DNA from: Shouchella clausii
GTDB lineage: Bacteria > Bacillota > Bacilli > Bacillales > Bacillaceae_D
Direction: 5' to 3'
Assembly (NCBI RefSeq): GCF_001598215.1
Contig: NZ_BCXJ01000002.1
Coordinates: 707,716 to 771,715 of the forward strand
Length of the DNA stretch: 64,000 nt
A program made the translations under genes and the position numbers. Of the stretch, positions 62,170 through 64,000 are shown in pieces (within the stretch, counting starts at the first letter, position 1; every line of letters begins with the position of its first letter). Under the pieces are notes generated by a model, which saw nothing but the letters and a program-made list of their open reading frames with translations, did no database searches and was not told the DNA's origin.

Positions 62170-62200
62170 ACAAAAAAACTGACCATTTTAAGGTCAGTTT
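62170..62200 (-). terminator. Terminator of the rRNA-tRNA operon
   Basis: AAACTGACC (62176-62184) and GGTCAGTTT (62192-62200) with a 7-base loop, followed on the minus strand by TTTTTTTG. It ends the transcript 6 bases after tRNA-Arg, so tRNA-Leu(CAA) at 59465 must be transcribed separately or by readthrough. Confidence 0.85.
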
Positions 62201-62205
62201 GCATA

Positions 62206-62279
62206 CGCGCCCGAGAGGATTCGAACCTCTAACCGCTTGATTCGTAGTCAAGTACTCTATCCAGTTGAGCTACGGGCGC
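62206..62279 (-). tRNA. tRNA-Arg (ACG)
   Basis: Acceptor GCGCCCG/CGGGCGC, anticodon loop CTACGAA, T-arm GAGG-TTCGAATC-CTC. CCA not encoded. This gene follows tRNA-Leu(UAA), a place taken by tRNA-Leu(CAA) in B. subtilis trnD. Confidence 0.95.
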
Positions 62280-62305
62280 AATTTTCTTCATTTCGTTTCA
62301 TGAGA

Positions 62306-62391
62306 TGCCGAGGGCCGGACTCGAACCGGCACGGTAGTCACCTACCGCAGGATTTTAAGTCCTGTGTGTCTGCCAATTCCACCACCCCGGC
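62306..62391 (-). tRNA. tRNA-Leu (UAA)
   Basis: Acceptor GCCGGGG/CCTCGGC, anticodon loop CTTAAAA, long variable arm, CCA not encoded. Confidence 0.95.
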
Positions 62392-62423
62392 CTATCTAGG
62401 ACTAAACAACTTATTTTTTAAAT

Positions 62424-62497
62424 TGGAGGCGGCAACCGGATTTGAACCGGTGATAAGGGTTTTGCAGACCCGTGCCTTACCACTTGGCTATGCCGCC
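62424..62497 (-). tRNA. tRNA-Cys (GCA)
   Basis: Acceptor GGCGGCA with 3' TGCCGCC, anticodon loop CTGCAAA. CCA is encoded. Confidence 0.95.
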
Positions 62498-62508
62498 GTA
62501 AAAACTAA

Positions 62509-62580
62509 AGCGGAAGACGGGATTCGAACCCGCGACCCCCACCTTGGCAAGGTGATATTCTACCACTGAACTACTTCCGC
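62509..62580 (-). tRNA. tRNA-Gly (GCC)
   Basis: Acceptor GCGGAAG/CTTCCGC, anticodon loop TTGCCAA. CCA not encoded. Confidence 0.95.
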
Positions 62581-62583
62581 ATA

Positions 62584-62658
62584 TGGCTGGGCTACCTGGA
62601 TTCGAACCAGGGAATCACGGAATCAAAATCCGTTGCCTTACCGCTTGGCTATAGCCCA
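62584..62658 (-). tRNA. tRNA-Gln (UUG)
   Basis: Acceptor TGGGCTA/TAGCCCA, anticodon loop TTTTGAT, discriminator G, CCA encoded. Confidence 0.95.
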
Positions 62659-62670
62659 TTGCTATTTAAA

Positions 62671-62747
62671 TGGGGCGGCTGATGGGAATCGAACCCACGA
62701 ATGCCGGAACCACAATCCGGTGCGTTAACCACTTCGCCACAACCGCC
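62671..62747 (-). tRNA. tRNA-His (GUG)
   Basis: The extra G at -1 opposite C73 that marks His tRNAs is present. Anticodon loop TTGTGGT, CCA encoded. Confidence 0.95.
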
Positions 62748-62776
62748 ATATCGATATATGGTTAAACAATTCAAGT

Positions 62777-62850
62777 TGGCAGGGGCAGTAGGAATCGAAC
62801 CCACACTGGAGGTTTTGGAGACCTCTGTTCTACCGTTAAACTATGCCCCT
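62777..62850 (-). tRNA. tRNA-Trp (CCA)
   Basis: Acceptor AGGGGCA/TGCCCCT, anticodon loop CTCCAAA, discriminator G, CCA end encoded. Confidence 0.95.
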
Positions 62851-62857
62851 ATGAAAA

Positions 62858-62942
62858 TGGTGGAGGGGGACGGATTCGAACCGCCGAACCCTGAGGGAGC
62901 AGATTTACAGTCCGCCGCGTTTAGCCACTTCGCTACCCCTCC
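62858..62942 (-). tRNA. tRNA-Tyr (GUA)
   Basis: Acceptor GGAGGGG/CCCCTCC, anticodon loop CTGTAAA, long variable arm, CCA encoded. Confidence 0.95.
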
Positions 62943-63009
62943 AGTTTCAAAAGACAATACTTATCATATCCGTAATTGATCAAAATGTCAATGATTTTTT
63001 GATAAGTGA

Positions 63010-63082
63010 TGCCGGCCAGAGGACTTGAACCCCCAACCTACTGATTACGATTCAGTTGCTCTACCAATTGAGCTAGACCGGC
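63010..63082 (-). tRNA. tRNA-Thr (CGU)
   Basis: Acceptor GCCGGTC/GGCCGGC, anticodon loop ATCGTAA with T33, so the anticodon is CGU. CCA not encoded. In B. subtilis trnD this slot is also a threonine tRNA. Confidence 0.92.
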
Positions 63083-63095
63083 CCAAATCGCATGA

Positions 63096-63171
<76 letters not shown>

Positions 63172-63183
63172 CTTCTATTTAAA

Positions 63184-63260
63184 TGGCGGTCCGGACGGGA
63201 CTCGAACCCGCGACCTCCTGCGTGACAGGCAGGCATTCTAACCGACTGAACTACCGGACC
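63184..63260 (-). tRNA. tRNA-Asp (GUC)
   Basis: Acceptor GGTCCGG/CCGGACC, anticodon loop CTGTCAC, discriminator G, CCA encoded. Confidence 0.95.
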
Positions 63261-63277
63261 ATTTTTTGTTTTTGTAT

Positions 63278-63354
<77 letters not shown>

Positions 63355-63470
63355 TCGTTAGGAATAAATGAAATTTTGCTGTGCTATTGATTGAAAGAGC
63401 ATGGCTGTCTCTTCCTCTGCTAGCTTTTTCGGGGATGTTTGGTGCGTCGAGACAACTCGCTTTCGCTCGT

Positions 63471-63487
63471 TGCTCCACCCCGCGTCG
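63471..63487. repeat. 17-base copy of the 5' end of tRNA-fMet
   Basis: TGCTCCACCCCGCGTCG at 63471-63487 is identical to 63341-63357, which is the 5' part of the initiator tRNA gene (plus 3 flanking bases). The fragment lies in the unusually wide 176-base gap between tRNA-fMet and tRNA-Val, where other genes of the array are only 4-70 bases apart. It looks like a scar of an insertion or duplication at the tRNA end. Confidence 0.75.
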
Positions 63488-63530
63488 CTATCAACAAATG
63501 TGGGATTACTTTACTCTAATTTGAGTGCGA

Positions 63531-63606
63531 TGGTGGAGGATGACGGGCTCGAACCGCCGACCCTCTGCTTGTAAGGCAGATGCTCTCCCAGCTGAGCTAA
63601 TCCTCC
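63531..63606 (-). tRNA. tRNA-Val (UAC)
   Basis: Acceptor GGAGGAT/ATCCTCC, anticodon loop CTTACAA, CCA encoded. Confidence 0.95.
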
Positions 63607-63646
63607 ATCATTTCCTACAATTCTATTTATTATCTTCAAAAATGGA

Positions 63647-63721
63647 TGGTGACCCGTACGGGATTCGAACCCGTGTTACCGCCGTGAAAGGGCGGTGTCT
63701 TAACCGCTTGACCAACGGGCC
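63647..63721 (-). tRNA. tRNA-Glu (UUC)
   Basis: Acceptor GGCCCGT/ACGGGTC with one G-U, anticodon loop CTTTCAC, CCA encoded. Confidence 0.95.
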
Positions 63722-63730
63722 TTTTATGTA

Positions 63731-63824
63731 TGGCGGAGAGCGAGGGATTCGAACCCTCGAGACGGTTTTACACCGCCTACACGATTTCCAATCGTGCTCC
63801 TTCGGCCAACTCGGACAGCTCTCC
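63731..63824 (-). tRNA. tRNA-Ser (GGA)
   Basis: Acceptor GGAGAGC/GCTCTCC, anticodon loop TTGGAAA, long variable arm, CCA encoded. Confidence 0.95.
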
Positions 63825-63827
63825 TAA

Positions 63828-63902
63828 TGGCTCCACAGGCAGGATTCGAACCTGCGACCGATCGGTTAACAGCCGATAGCTCTACCACTGAGCTACTGTG
63901 GA
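63828..63902 (-). tRNA. tRNA-Asn (GUU)
   Basis: Acceptor TCCACAG/CTGTGGA, anticodon loop CTGTTAA, CCA encoded. It is the first tRNA after 5S rRNA. Confidence 0.95.
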
Positions 63903-63912
63903 ACGATATGTA

Positions 63913-64000
63913 AGCCCGGCAACGTCCTACTCTCACAGGAGGAAGCCTCCAACTACCATCGGCGCAAAAGAGCTTAACGGCCGTGTTCGGCATGGGAACG
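63913..64000 (-). rRNA. 5S ribosomal RNA (partial, runs off the window)
   Basis: The minus strand carries the 3' three quarters of 5S rRNA: CGTTCCCATGCCGAACACGG, GTTAAGCTC, GCGCCGATGGTAGT and TGTGAGAGTAGGACG are the conserved blocks. The 5' part lies beyond the window. It shows that the tRNA array is the tail of an rRNA operon. Confidence 0.93.

Noticed and set aside
63525..63827. Plus-strand open frames across the tRNA cluster (62237-63827)
   Set aside because: They are the reverse complement of tRNA genes; the repeated GIRTR-like and GFEP-like words come from T-arms.

Overview
The window looks like a chromosomal segment of an alkaliphilic Bacillaceae bacterium, most like Shouchella (Bacillus) clausii. 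This rests on strong AGGAGG-type ribosome sites, Gram-positive gene families (PTS/PRD regulators, LanFEG-type transporters, peptidase-G2 tailspike) and a 5S-tRNA block whose gene order (Asn-Ser-Glu-Val-fMet-Asp-Phe-Thr-Tyr-Trp-His-Gln-Gly-Cys-Leu) is that of the B. subtilis trnD cluster. The species is an inference; no search was run.

Layout. 0-11.9 kb: a decayed ABC-transporter gene, then small regulator/effector units: TetR-GNAT; HxlR divergent from an arginase-family enzyme; a MerR(TipAS-like)-ABC-2 exporter operon with a 19-bp-spacer promoter; a double PhnB protein; and a LanFEG/BcrAB-like transporter with its own intramembrane-sensing two-component system. 12-34.5 kb is a carbohydrate block: an unusual GH20/GH67-like hydrolase with AraC regulator and cre box; the sucrose PTS operon scrA-scrB-scrR with two perfect palindromic operators; a ten-gene operon (PRD regulator, amidohydrolase, small PRD protein, SFCGS protein, DUF4312, DUF4311, DUF4310, DgaE-like PLP lyase, KDGP aldolase, broken HAD phosphatase) that appears to be a complete import-and-degradation pathway for an acylated amino-sugar acid with an uncharacterised transporter; then a GH106-like hydrolase and a GH42 beta-galactosidase with AraC regulator.

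34.5-59 kb is a plastic region of stress and xenobiotic genes, mostly regulator/enzyme pairs: HxlR with two quinol-monooxygenase-like proteins and a third remnant; MerR-serine hydrolase; TetR-NADH-oxidase-like flavoprotein lacking its catalytic cysteine; XRE-SDR; epoxide hydrolase; MarR-RidA-FAD monooxygenase; TetR-ArsR-MFS. Between them lies a gene graveyard (kinase, ilvB, SDR, sufC, marR tail, NTF2-like and YhgE-like genes, all frameshifted, interrupted or truncated) and an orphan three-repeat Ltp lipoprotein of the phage-exclusion type.

59.4-64 kb: the distal part of an rRNA-tRNA operon on the minus strand, 16 tRNA genes here, ending in a strong terminator after tRNA-Arg. A 797-residue phage-type tailspike/peptidase-G2 gene lies between that terminator and the last tRNA-Leu(CAA), so the array seems split by an insertion. 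The window ends inside 5S rRNA.
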